DNA of 64,000 nucleotides from Setoptus koraiensis (lineage: Eukaryota > Arthropoda): positions 1,302,001-1,366,000 of the forward strand of contig CM106586.1 of NCBI GenBank assembly GCA_048013815.1, written 5' to 3'. Shown piece by piece: positions 9,261 to 19,498 of this stretch. The notes under the pieces were generated by a model, which saw only the letters and a list, made by a program, of their open reading frames with translations, was not told the origin of the DNA and did not search any database. Every line of letters begins with the position of its first letter. The stretch's first letter is position 1. The position numbers were made by a program, and so were the translations under genes.

Positions 9261-12200
9261 GCGTAAATTGTTGTTTACAATTCACCGCATCTCTGGCAGG
9301 GATATTTACAGAGATATGCAATCAAAAACAGACAGTTCGTCTGGCTTAAGGTCGACTATTTAAAAAGCCCAAGAAAGTCTGGCTAGACCGAAATTCATCA
9401 AGTCGAAATTGGACGGTCGACTGATAAAGCTAAGTGGACGGTAAAAATGAAAAAAAAAGCGACTCGATTATCGCCATTTGTTGTCCGTGTTTCTTACGCA
9501 ACAACCTGTTGCAATTTATTTCTATTTGAAATTTTGATATTCTTCACCGGCTTGTGTATATCTGTCTGTCTAGCCTTTTTTCTCTGTCTGTGCATTAATT
9601 TGGTCACCATTAAATTTATTATGATGATCATCATTTCATCATGATTGACCAATTCTTCTCTTGCCTAATTCATACAGATTAAATTAAGTTCAATGTAATA
9701 CATGCGTTCTAACTAACACCCAACAACAGCAGCGAAAGTCATTCACATCGGTCATTCGTCTAGCTGGCTAATGACCGACATTTGAAGCATGTTGCTGTTG
9801 TTATTGTTGTCAAATAAGCCAAGGTGATATTGTTGTCAGTATTGAGACTCGCAAAGTTCACTCTTCTTTTATCTTGGTTTTATGGTGTTTGTCCAGAGAT
9901 GATGATAATCATAACGATGGTGATCTAATACTAACTTAATGCTACTGCTCGCAGCTGTAATAGTTTAGATCGAAAACCATTCTTGAAAGGTGAAACGCAG
10001 CACAAGAGATGATCAAACCTTTTGGCGAGAGTGATCCCCAATTTTGAACGAAATCATGATGGCATATATATACATATATATATACATATATATATTAATA
10101 TTGATGATAAAAATAGTAGTTGCTCCGTGCGTGTGTTATGGTCAAACATTTACAAACTTAATTATAGATGGCAATTAACTCATTGTTGTGCATGTTATCC
10201 GTATTATGCAAATCAATTGTAACCAGCGGTTGTTGATGCCAACGATGATCAGTATTAGTGTTGGCTAATCTATTGGGAACAACCAACAAAAGGTTACAGG
10301 TGGCAGATCGATATAATTGGCCATAAATGAGTATAGATCTTTTAAATCGCAGCAACAGCGAACACAACAACAACAGGGGAGAATCACACACAAAATTAAA
10401 TTACTGATTTAATCAGGTTTTAGTTGTTGTTGGTCACCTTGAACTTGTATACCTCGTTGGCAACTAAATTGGAAGAAAACCTTCAACACTCACCCTGTCT
10501 GAATTACTAATTTACTACTTGGCTTGCTAAATTTACCGTCATACAATGTCAATGCAGTTGTATATGTAAACACAATTGTAAATTGTACTGATTGCGTTTG
10601 AAGATATTGAAAATTGTTTCTATTTAAATTTAGCTAGACTCTACCGTTACTTCAACAAGCATCATCGCTGTGATTGCGTAAGATAATTTTTGTCTAAATT
10701 CTTGTGACGCCACACAAATATTTATCAATCTAACACATAATAATAGAAATTTATAGGATTGTGTTTTAGATTGACGATTGGCATAAAAATATGGATAAGA
10801 TCCTCAAAATAAGGAACTTCCTAAATGATTCATACTGAGTCACGAGATCTATTGTTAGACTTGGCACTCTAAGCGACCTTGCCCGTATTGAGCTTGATTA
10901 ATGCCAGTCAAGTGCCTTAAACCAGCAAATCTTACAATGTTAGTCTGAATAAATATACGCTTCAATCATTAGATTCAGAGTGAATTTCCAGCTTGGTCCC
11001 ATAAAATCGGAGACATACCATCTGCATGTTGATTGCACGATTAGGGAAGACAGGAACGACGAATAATTTATTTGTTTCCTCTGATAGTTGCAAATCTACG
11101 ATGAGCATAGATAATGAGTTAGTTGACTCTACGAACTAATTGTCAACCTATCGTTGATTCGCAAAGTGTCGTCGAAGAATTGGGTGACGAACAAAGCATT
11201 CAAGAAGTAAAGAAAGACTCGATGATAAGTAGTCGAATTCTTTGTAATTATTCATGTCCAATTAGAACTTGTCACTTTTATTATTTTATCACTTCGTGCA
11301 GGATTTAAAATCTATTCTAATGGATTTGTTTATTGCAAGTTCTGGTATATTGATACTATTCAAATTAAACGATTCTAAGTGCAACTTGTGCACAACATAC
11401 CTTTCACCACCTTACACGGTGTAAATACTATGGTGATTACAGACAAACAAAAAATAACAATAAATGTCGGTCATCAATTGGAAAATTATACCTTACAATC
11501 ATCGATGACTATTGGGATTTTCTATTCAAGGTAGACATGATAATTTATCACGTGGTGAGTGCGTTCTTGGTACCAAGTCAGTTCAAGCGTAATATCATCA
11601 CAATTAGATATAGGCACATATAAACTATCAGGTATCAATCGGGAATCATAAAAAGACCGTTCAAACTCAAAATCAATTCTTGCACTTAACGAGCGACTTA
11701 TAATATTACGCTGTATTGCATGAGGTTGATCTGCATGTCAGTGGTATATCCTATATCTTCTCTATAATGAAGTAATAAAGTAGCAAACAAGAAAACACTA
11801 ATCAGCATGCGTCCCGGTGTCTAAATATAATCTGACCTAAAAAAAGAATCCTGGCTTTGCCGATGGCTTGATGCCTTATTGTTTACTACTACTTAATGTA
11901 AATCGTTAACAATTATATTTACATGCTGAGACTCATGGCGTGTGGCATTGATTGACTTCGTCAATTAATTACCTCCTTATGACCTTCAATATACATTTAT
12001 CATCATCAGTGTGGCTATGTGGTACAGTGAGAGAGTTTGTCGAAAGGCTAGCCAGATCATGCATTCGATTGTTGCCATCAGGTTATATTTACACCTACCC
12101 TCGAAAAGAAAACAATTGCAACTCGATGAAACGAGACGACAGCGCTTGTTGAGCTTATTGTCGTCTTAGTGTTGTTGTTTTAGTTGCTTTACTTAACGGT

Positions 12201-13176
12201 CATGGGACGGTTACGCTGGATGGGATGTTGTTGGTATTTGTTGGCGTTGATTTTGAGTCTCTCTCAACAAGTGGATACTGTGTTGAATAGCTGTAATTAT
12301 ATCTTATTCTATCTAGTGATCAAAAAGTGAGAGAGGGAGACAGACAGAGACATATACATCTAGTGAATAAACATTATTCAGTCAGATAATGTGAATATCG
12401 AAAATAGTTACTCCTGTTTTACGCAACACTAACAACTGCAGCAGCAGCAGCAACAGCAACAATTACAACTAGAATAGAATAGTCAACTTAAATACAATGT
12501 AACTTTGGGCTATGATACCAATCTATATGGCAACAACAACTCATGCCAGCGGTAGCAACAACTAGTAACAACGCCGACGTCGATATATTGAGCAATGAGA
12601 CGATTATTAGGTCTAGAGAGTCGACCGGGAGACATTATGAGCCCACGAACATCAAGGGAGAGAGAGAGAGAGCGAAAGAAAAAATGGATAAGCCACCATA
12701 AGGCACCACTTAAATAGAAAGAGAGTGTTTATCTCGCTCTATTGGCTAGACATGTTGTTGACATTGTGTGAGAGATTGTAGACCTCTATAATTATTTTTG
12801 TCAAGCTAGAGCAAAAAGAATAGACCCAGTGAGCACAACACACTGTGATAGAATCTCAATAGAAATAGATCTGTCTCTTGTAATCTTCTACAGAGATCTT
12901 CTGTTGTCGTTGCGTTCATATGACACTATTCCACCTAGCCACAAGAGAAGTAACTCTCTATTTAGATACTTGTACTTTCGAAGTTCAAGCAACTTGGAAC
13001 AACTTGGTTCGATTATAAAAGTAACTACAGTATTGTGTTGTGACTATGATAGTCTGATCACCATGCTGCTGATACTATCACAAGATGATGACACAAGCAA
13101 GTACAGTGTGTGACATCATCGTTGCTAAAGCCACTGTACACACCAGTCTATCCGAGTGGAAAAGTTGGTTGAAGGG

Positions 13177-13250
13177 AGACAGAGAGACAGACAGACAGAG
13201 ACGGAGACAGACAGACAGACAGACAGAGACGGAGACAGAGAGACAGACAG
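13177..13250. repeat. Microsatellite (GACA)n with GAGA/GGAGACAG variants
   Basis: Tandem tetranucleotide GACA/ACAG units with interspersed GAGACGGAGACAG. Open frames on both strands here are by-products of the repeat. Confidence 0.9.
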
Positions 13251-13384
13251 AAAGGGAGAACGGCTTCTTCGCAAACTAGTTCGACAGATATAAAGTAAAG
13301 TTGTCAACTTTTCTCAAAATACAAATAATCGAAAGTGTTTCACTTCTTCTTCTTTAATTCATCTCATCATATCTTTGAATGATG

Positions 13385-13417
<33 letters not shown>
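13385..13417. repeat. Microsatellite (CAA)n
   Basis: Eleven uninterrupted CAA/ACA units. A second, shorter run lies at about 13646-13668. Confidence 0.9.
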
Positions 13418-13767
13418 GGTGTGCTGACATCCAGTACCGAATTCGCACTACCTTCAGTTGTTGTATTTAATGGCGGATCTTCCAAAGACAGCAACAAAAA
13501 CAGACTCTTGTTACGCAACCATGTGACAAATGTAATTGCTGAATATTGGCGGCGGGGAAGTAACAGGCGTTGCTGTTGCCGGGCTTGCACCCTATGAGTA
13601 AAGTTTTCTATCCAGTCATAACGAATGAGTTGGGTTTTTTAGAGGCAACAACAACAACAACAACAATAAACTTAACAATGGTGATAATAATGATACAAAC
13701 GATAATCATTTTTTTAAAATCAAACCTCAATCGTGACGTCAATAGAGAGACGCTCGTTTAAAGCTTG

Positions 13768-13989
13768 TCAGGCCAACATTTCAACAGTGTTCAATTTATT
13801 GATCAAACTTAACACCTCTTCTCTATCTAATTCGAGAACTAAATTCTTAATTGTCTTGTCTCTAGTTTCTAGTATTAATTTAAGCTGCAACATTGGTTTG
13901 TTTAATTTTGCTGCCGAGTCCGACGACAGAACGAGTTTGTATTTCCAATCATAATTAATTAAGCGGTGAACTCTATCATTCCCATCCAT
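13768..13989 (-). CDS. COMMD6: COMM domain-containing protein 6-like, 73 aa
   Basis: COMMD proteins form the hetero-decameric Commander assembly used in endosomal recycling, and also affect NF-kB and copper handling. This small protein is essentially a bare COMM domain. It starts LINYDWKYKLVLSSDSAAKLNKP, with the conserved Trp of the first strand and the SSDxxxxLxxP turn that closely parallels human COMMD6 (DFQWKLGMAVSSDTCRSLKYP), then LQLKLIL and a terminal helix. Human COMMD6 is the only member reduced to about 85 aa, so both length and sequence point to it. The ATG at 13989 gives a 9-residue lead (MDGNDRVHR). No intron is needed. It stands alone in spacer DNA, 757 bp from the divergently oriented HMG-box gene, so the two could share a promoter region. 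Other small COMMD members are possible but less likely. Confidence 0.8.
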   Translation of the reverse strand: MDGNDRVHRLINYDWKYKLVLSSDSAAKLNKPMLQLKLILETRDKTIKNLVLELDREEVLSLINKLNTVEMLA

Positions 13990-14746
13990 TGGCGAATTGT
14001 TGTTGTTTGTTGTCTCCGACTAGAACTATAAATAAATTATGATTCTAAATGAATGTTATGCAAAAAGTTGTATCATCAAACTTTGTTCTACAAATTGCTG
14101 TTTGTCCGGACGGCTTCCAAGTACCTCATCGCCAATATCATAAAGTTGCGATATTTAAGTTTATACACCGACACCTGTTGTGGTGTCCAGCGCGAGATTC
14201 AATTGATATTCAACTCCAATGAGCAATGAAAGCCATTGTCGATAGTGACGATGAAGTTGGTTTGATAGAAAAGAGTTTCATAGTGAGGGTGCTAATTGGG
14301 TTTTTAATTCAAGATAAATGAAATGACAAATGTCATTGTTGATGATTCTGTGCGCCAGCATAAATGACTTGAATATCTTACAATGCACACTGAGCCCAAT
14401 TTATTCCTTTTTCAGTTTTCCAACGCACAATGTGTGCACATGTGCACTCAATTGCTTGTGTTTTTGCTAACACAAATCTGTGAGCATGTGAGAATTATCA
14501 TGCGCCCACTAGATGATTTTTGTGTGCCAAAAACTGTATCGCATGCGAGATTTGAGCAGTCTGAGCTCCTGTTGACAGCGAGCGCCTCCTGGAGATTATC
14601 TCGAAAGTAAATTTAGTTTCAATTTTGCCGCCTGACAAACAAATAAAAACACTCGTTCCTGAGGACGTGCGCGTGTATCTCGCGAATTAAAATAAAAATA
14701 ATCCCTATTACACTCTCTTTTTTATTTATAAAATATCCCACCAATC
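13990..14746. other. Divergent promoter region between COMMD6 and the HMG-box gene
   Basis: 757 bp separate two divergent start codons. No coding signal is seen. TATAAA occurs at 14727-14732, but it is only 15 bp before the HMG ATG, so it is more likely AT-rich leader than a working TATA box. Confidence 0.5.
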
Positions 14747-15097
14747 ATGTCATCCGTAATTAAGGCCCTGGACAAAACAACCAGGCGTCTTCTAACTAAA
14801 ACTAATCGACCTAAACAGCCAAGATCGCCTTGCAACTTTTACACAATGGAAAAATTCAAAGAGGGTCAATTCAAGGGCACCGTCTCGGAAAATTCTCACA
14901 AGACTAAGCAAATTTTCGAGGCATACAAACGATTGAATGATCGAGAGCGCCAGCGATACATTGATGAGGCGGAAAAGGACAAGATTAGATTCAAGAATGA
15001 GTTCAATCAATGGTACTCAACAATTCAAAACAATGAGAATCTAGTTGGCGTGGCCAATGCACTTAAGGAAAAATATCAACGCTTGGGTCATCTGTAA
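14747..15097 (+). CDS. Small mitochondrial-type HMG-box protein (TFAM-like, single box)
   Basis: Predicted DNA-bending protein of 116 aa. One HMG box spans about residues 20-90. It has the start RPKQPRSPCNFYTMEKF, the central KQIFEAYKRLNDRERQRYIDEAEKD and the closing KNEFNQWY, typical of helices 1-3. The wording is nearest to the second box of animal TFAM (RPKRPRSAYNVYVAERF). The N-terminus MSSVIKALDKTTRRLLTK is basic with no acidic residue before D9, compatible with mitochondrial import. Animal TFAM has two boxes and about 200-250 aa, so this is half of it. Either it is a reduced TFAM or a separate one-box nucleoid protein. The TAA stop overlaps a GTAAGT, a perfect splice-donor word, so a further exon cannot be excluded, but AATAAA follows within 8 bp. 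Confidence 0.75.
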   Translation: MSSVIKALDKTTRRLLTKTNRPKQPRSPCNFYTMEKFKEGQFKGTVSENSHKTKQIFEAYKRLNDRERQRYIDEAEKDKIRFKNEFNQWYSTIQNNENLVGVANALKEKYQRLGHL

Positions 15098-15098
15098 G

Positions 15099-15309
15099 TG
15101 TTTAAATAAAATTGCTTGTGCAAGATGAATGAGACAAGACAATTATGGCTGAACTCGGCATCATTTGTGAATAGTGTTCTTAGATAATACAATATACTCC
15201 TTATAATGTGCGTCACAATTTGCACATAGTATCTCAGTTCTATCTAGATTGTGATTCTCTGCCAGTGGTAGTGTTAACTCCCACAGAAAATAAATCTTCA
15301 ACATATTAT
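15099..15309 (-). pseudogene. Decayed partial copy of the MsrB gene and its downstream flank
   Basis: The sequence aligns with 18252-18634, which contains the 3' end of the MsrB gene and about 150 bp beyond it. Shared blocks include TTTAAATAAAATTG, GACAATTATGGCTG, GCGTCACAATTTGCACA, AGTATCTCAGTTCTA and TCTAGATTG. About 150-160 bp of the source, including the catalytic-Cys codons, is missing, and point differences are scattered, so it is non-functional. It starts directly behind the HMG-box stop codon. The surviving coding part corresponds to the segment around GANILLLAKNPNLVRTEIL and CANC. Confidence 0.85.
15105..15110 (+). promoter_or_regulatory. Poly(A) signal AATAAA behind the HMG-box gene
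   Basis: It lies 8 bp past the stop codon and inside the MsrB-derived duplicate. The same hexamer is present in the source copy at about 18258-18263. Confidence 0.6.
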
Positions 15310-15486
15310 TGTGAGAATAATCAATAAAATTCCATAGTTTTCGCTAAGTTCTATTAGTCTATAGTGCTCGAACTTGCATCATTTATTGAAAAAAGGTTGG
15401 AATTATTGGAATGTAGTATGAAACCGAAATAGACGAATTGACTCGAGCTAAACATTAAAACGACAAAAGTATTGAGTTAATCATAC

Positions 15487-17499
15487 TCAGTGATATCCAA
15501 CGTTGATAGGAGCACCTTGAGATATTGTTTCCTTGGCGCGTAAACCTAGTACACCTTTCTGCAATAAATATTCACTGTTAGGATTCATTGAATGTTCCGT
15601 TAGTCTGTATGAGGTAAATGAACCGATTGCAATATTCTCATCAGTTGTGCTGTCGTATATTCGAAACATATTTGATAGTGCAAACATGAATATCTCCGCT
15701 AAGCGATCGTAATCAACTGTGTACTCTATCCACCGTTCCTCTATGAAATCCAACATGTCAATAAGAGGACTGCCAAATTTACTGGGCACAATGTTGGTGT
15801 CCTTGCAAAAGACTCTATAGGTGGTCTTGTTTTTGTTACAATTGCCATTCTTGTTAGTTGTCATACCTTGTAACCCATCTTCGGCGCCATTTGCGTATAC
15901 TTTTTCGTCTCGGAAGCGGAAATGAAGTCTCTGATTCTTGATGCTCATGTACATCCTCAAATAGAGTGACAGCTCCGCGTTCTTGGATTCCTGAAGAGAA
16001 TTACTTTCATCTTTAGAATTTAGTAAACATTCAAACCTTTGATGTATAATTGTGTCTGATTTCTGACACTTAACCGAGCAATAATTGAATTTCTGACACG
16101 TGTCGCACGTGTAAATAACTGAACCTGTTAAATTGGTCAAACACAGATTGCAATATTGTTTCTTATATTGTGGTAAAACGACATAGAAACATGGAATACC
16201 GTCTCTTATATAGTCTCCTTGTATGTATTTCTTTTCGGCTGTTTTATGGTTCTGGCAGCTAATTAGATACTTGGCAAGCTGATCTGCACTGCTACTTAGA
16301 GATCCAAACGCCTCAATTGAATGTCGCTTTTCGTATATTTCATCAAATGGAGGGACGCCAAACGCGGACCTGTCCACAGAGTCTCCTAATATAGCGAATG
16401 ATTCTAGCGCCAGCAAGTTTTCAACATATGTATCAAAATGTTCCTTATTCGGCCACTTCTTCGACAAAGCAATCATTTCTTTGAGAGTGAGCATTCCGAG
16501 TAGAAGGTTGCCGCGGTAGGAATGAGTATGATAAGTCCTTCGAAGTACATTGAATTCGAATTCGTCTCTTTCCAAAGGTGTCAACTTTTGGCAAAACGGA
16601 CAGTTGCACGTAAAATAATGTGTCGACTTCATGCTAGTGTAAAACTCATCTCTTGGCTCAGGGTCAGTGTAATGGATATACATTTCATCACCTGATTTGA
16701 TCGGCTTGAGAGCCAACAGTTTCATTTCGTCTCTTTCAAAGAAAAATCTTACATTGGCTTCGCAAGAATGGTCGAAGATGGCTGTCTCAATAAACAGTCC
16801 AAAAGCCAATGGCTTCTCCTGCTTCTTTGCTATCTCAAAAGCATTGGATTTAATTATGCCCATTATGACTAGTAGATCGTCTGAGCACCAATCATATTTA
16901 GGGCCCAATATTTCCTTGTATATATTCTTGAAAAGCCAGAATGTGTCTACGAAAGCACCTGATTTGATCTTGTCGAAGTGGCTTATGAGCTCTAAAAAGT
17001 TTCGCTTATGACCATTGAAACAAGTGAAATCTTTGTACAATATTCCAGACGATTCCTCATTATGGTCACCAGATTGGTTTTTGGTTTTTTTGGAATTCCT
17101 CAGAATGAGATATATACGTGCCATTAATCTACATAATGTCGTCTGTTCCACAAGTATTCGTTTTTTGTCCTTTTTATATAGATCACATTCCTTGAATTTA
17201 TGTGCCTCATTCCAATCGGCAATCTGACATTCTTTGCTACAATAGTAGAATGTTCCACACGCCTTACATCGTTGCAAGTGGGTTTTATTCTCATCGAGAC
17301 AGTAATCACACAATTTGCCCTTGCATGATTCATGCAATGCCTTTGAAAATGGGCGACATGATGTGATGAAATCACCTGTGTTATATCCTTGGATGGCCTT
17401 TGTAGGAACTGGTCGTCTAGATTCCTGTGATAACAATTGTTTTTCCGCCAGGTTCATTTTGTGAAAAGAAGATAATCTAGGAAAATTGAATTGTAACAT
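15487..17499 (-). CDS. SMYD-type protein with two tandem MYND-SET modules
   Basis: SMYD proteins are lysine methyltransferases with a SET domain split by a MYND zinc finger. This 670-aa single-exon protein holds two such modules. Module 1: MYND ligands C64, C67, C78, C81, C87, C91, H100, C105; SET core DHSCEANV at 243-250, HYTD at 276-279, post-SET CNCPFC at 298-303. Module 2: a full second MYND at C450, C453, C465, C468, C474, C478, H486, C491, then a degenerate SET whose expected NHSCNPN reads EHSMNPN (635-641). Each module begins with a similar IQG...G...C lead. In known SMYD proteins, which are usually about 430-530 aa, I recall one module only. Module 2 probably lacks methyl transfer and may bind partners. 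The ATG at 17499 is the longest choice; the ATG at 17457 (MNLAEKQ) has better context. AATAAA lies at 15382-15387, about 100 bp beyond the stop. Confidence 0.88.
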   Translation of the reverse strand: MLQFNFPRLSSFHKMNLAEKQLLSQESRRPVPTKAIQGYNTGDFITSCRPFSKALHESCKGKLCDYCLDENKTHLQRCKACGTFYYCSKECQIADWNEAHKFKECDLYKKDKKRILVEQTTLCRLMARIYLILRNSKKTKNQSGDHNEESSGILYKDFTCFNGHKRNFLELISHFDKIKSGAFVDTFWLFKNIYKEILGPKYDWCSDDLLVIMGIIKSNAFEIAKKQEKPLAFGLFIETAIFDHSCEANVRFFFERDEMKLLALKPIKSGDEMYIHYTDPEPRDEFYTSMKSTHYFTCNCPFCQKLTPLERDEFEFNVLRRTYHTHSYRGNLLLGMLTLKEMIALSKKWPNKEHFDTYVENLLALESFAILGDSVDRSAFGVPPFDEIYEKRHSIEAFGSLSSSADQLAKYLISCQNHKTAEKKYIQGDYIRDGIPCFYVVLPQYKKQYCNLCLTNLTGSVIYTCDTCQKFNYCSVKCQKSDTIIHQRFECLLNSKDESNSLQESKNAELSLYLRMYMSIKNQRLHFRFRDEKVYANGAEDGLQGMTTNKNGNCNKNKTTYRVFCKDTNIVPSKFGSPLIDMLDFIEERWIEYTVDYDRLAEIFMFALSNMFRIYDSTTDENIAIGSFTSYRLTEHSMNPNSEYLLQKGVLGLRAKETISQGAPINVGYH

Positions 17500-18406
17500 G
17501 CTGCTTTGGTTGTTTTTGGCTTTATTTGCCTGCTAACAATTAAATGATAACCGGTGCAAACCTACAACGGTATATACAATGTAATTATTCTTGGCGTGAG
17601 GCCAGAGTAGAAGGTAAATGTTTTCAAGAGGGGGATGAGATAATGCTGTTGATGTGGCAATATTTTGTCTAGACCTGTTGACAATAAATACTGTAGAGAA
17701 GAGAGCAGAGTCATTCCTTCATATCGAGATAATGAAATCTTGCTTTACAAGATGACTTGCAAGTTGCAACTCACTCGCGTCTCAACGAAAAAGATGCCCA
17801 TAGCATGTTGGAAGGTACATGTATCGGTCGATGTGATTGGTTGGTTCATGCCTATCTGTCTCCAGTATTGCAGTTGTAGTTATTTATAGTAATATTCATT
17901 CACAAGGCGCGTCTTAAGTATATCGCCTGGCATACACGCAAACAGTAAACTTATCCGGCCAAACGAGGAACAAAGGCCATGCTTGTTTAATACTGTGTGT
18001 GATGTGATCCGACAAAATTGACTCAAGATTCACAAACGACACATAATAGAGAATGGCTGAATGACAGGATTACCTGTTGAATGTTTCGAATAACTCAATC
18101 TGCCGAGGCTCAAGTCTGCCAATGGGCATGGTGTCGTGTAATGTTCTAAGAATGTATAAAACCTGGCCGATAACTAAAAAATTCAAGGGGGAAAATTTCT
18201 TTGTACTATTGGCACTATGAGGTCAGTTAAAGATTACATAATCAACTTAACAATGTTTAAATAAAATTGATTGTGTGAGATCAATACAACAGGACAATTA
18301 TGGCTGGACTTAGCCTCAGTTGAGAACAGTCTTCTTGCATAATGCAAAATACTAATGATTATGTATCACATGTGTGATTGTTAGTTGGTCGCTTCCATTT
18401 CTAAAA
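17500..18406. other. Intergenic; no gene supported
   Basis: Lies between the SMYD start and the MsrB stop, both on the minus strand. The segment at 18252-18406 is the source of the duplicated flank found at 15099. Nothing else recognisable. Confidence 0.5.
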
Positions 18407-19498
18407 TTACAGTTTCTCGCTTGGTACGGCACTATCAGTTGATGATGCCTTAGTGAACCTTAATGACGCTGAATTAACACAATATCTTTTCTTTGATGGT
18501 TTTGGCCCATCATCAAAAACGTGACCTAAATGCGCGTCACAATTTGCACACAGTATCTCAGTTCTAACTAGATTGGGATTCTTTGCCAATAGTAGTATGT
18601 TAGCTCCCACAAGAGAGAAATCTTTAACATATTTTATCTTGCTCTTGTCTATAGAATCGAAGAAAGAAGGCCATCCGCATCCAGACTCAAATTTAGTATC
18701 GGAGGAGAACAATTCTTCCTCACAAACTACGCAATGGTATGTTCCTTTCTCTTTGAAGTCGTTATATTTTCCTGTGAAGGGTCTTTGAATGGAATAATCA
18801 ATGAAGTTAAAATTAGGGTATTGACTTGTCCAACATTTTTCCCATATGGGGAACTGTTATGCAACACTCGTAATAGTTAATAGTGACAAAAATTACCTTT
18901 CTGTGTCCTTCTCTTGTGTGACTTTGTATTCGAGGGGTGTCAAAGTAGCCCTCAGCTCTTCTTTAGTTTTGCTGAATTTTGGCTTGGATTTCTCAGTAGT
19001 TTCCTCCGACTTGGAGCCTGAGGATGTGGACATGACACGTCCAGACGAAATGAGCTCCTTTAGGGGAGCTCTAGCATCAGGATGACAAACGAGGTGATGG
19101 ATTATGGCGGAGGACAACAAGCGTCTTTGATGATTCAACTTTGATGATTGAAACAATGAAATATGATGATAATCAGTTGCTGTATCCTTGATAGAAGCAT
19201 GAAATTCATCTGAGATAAAATCTAACTCAGATGGATTAAATACTTTCTCACTATTGCTATGATTACTAGATCGATTGACTCTGACAAGTGCTACTTGTTT
19301 GTTATGGTTGAATGGTTTAATACTGCGACCATGAGATGATTCCTTTTGTGAACATATACAAGATTTTGTTGTGATTGCTGTGGTATTGTTTTTGCGATTA
19401 GTAAATGATAAAAGTAGCTTCCTATCGCGAAACGATTCGTGAAATTTGTCGAGCAGACAACGAGACGAATATATCTCTGAAACAATCGGTCCTAGCAT
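18407..19498 (-). CDS. MsrB: Methionine-R-sulfoxide reductase B, two exons
   Basis: Reduces methionine-R-sulfoxide in proteins. Exons: 18897-19498 and 18407-18782 on the minus strand, with a 114-bp GT-AG intron (18783-18896) interrupting the Arg codon of TER|PFTGKY. Exon 1 carries ELRATLTPLEYKVTQEKDTER, the usual MsrB entry. Exon 2 carries the zinc ligands CVVC and CANC, the GCGWPSF motif and the catalytic Cys in RYCVNSASLRF. All key residues are present. The conserved domain is about 145 aa. From the first ATG (19498) an unusual Ser/His-rich lead of about 160 residues precedes it, giving 325 aa; a later ATG at 19033 would give 170 aa. The stretch RRLLSSAIIHHL before that second Met is basic and hydrophobic, so alternative starts could give mitochondrial and cytosolic forms. 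A broken partial copy lies at 15099-15309. Confidence 0.9.

Larger units (their letters stand above)
9261..13767. other. Long intergenic spacer; simple repeats only
   Basis: About 4.5 kb without a supportable gene. Seen in it: a TA-rich tract (about 10063-10098), CAG/CAA runs (about 12440-12460), short AG-rich runs (about 12655-12680), and the GACA and CAA microsatellites listed separately. Confidence 0.5.

Noticed and set aside
13085-13307. Frames reading (DRQT)n and (SVCLS)n
   Set aside because: Translations of the GACA microsatellite.
15094-15099. GTAAGT at the HMG stop codon as a used splice donor
   Set aside because: No following exon with matching phase was seen, and AATAAA lies 8 bp on; kept only as a caveat.
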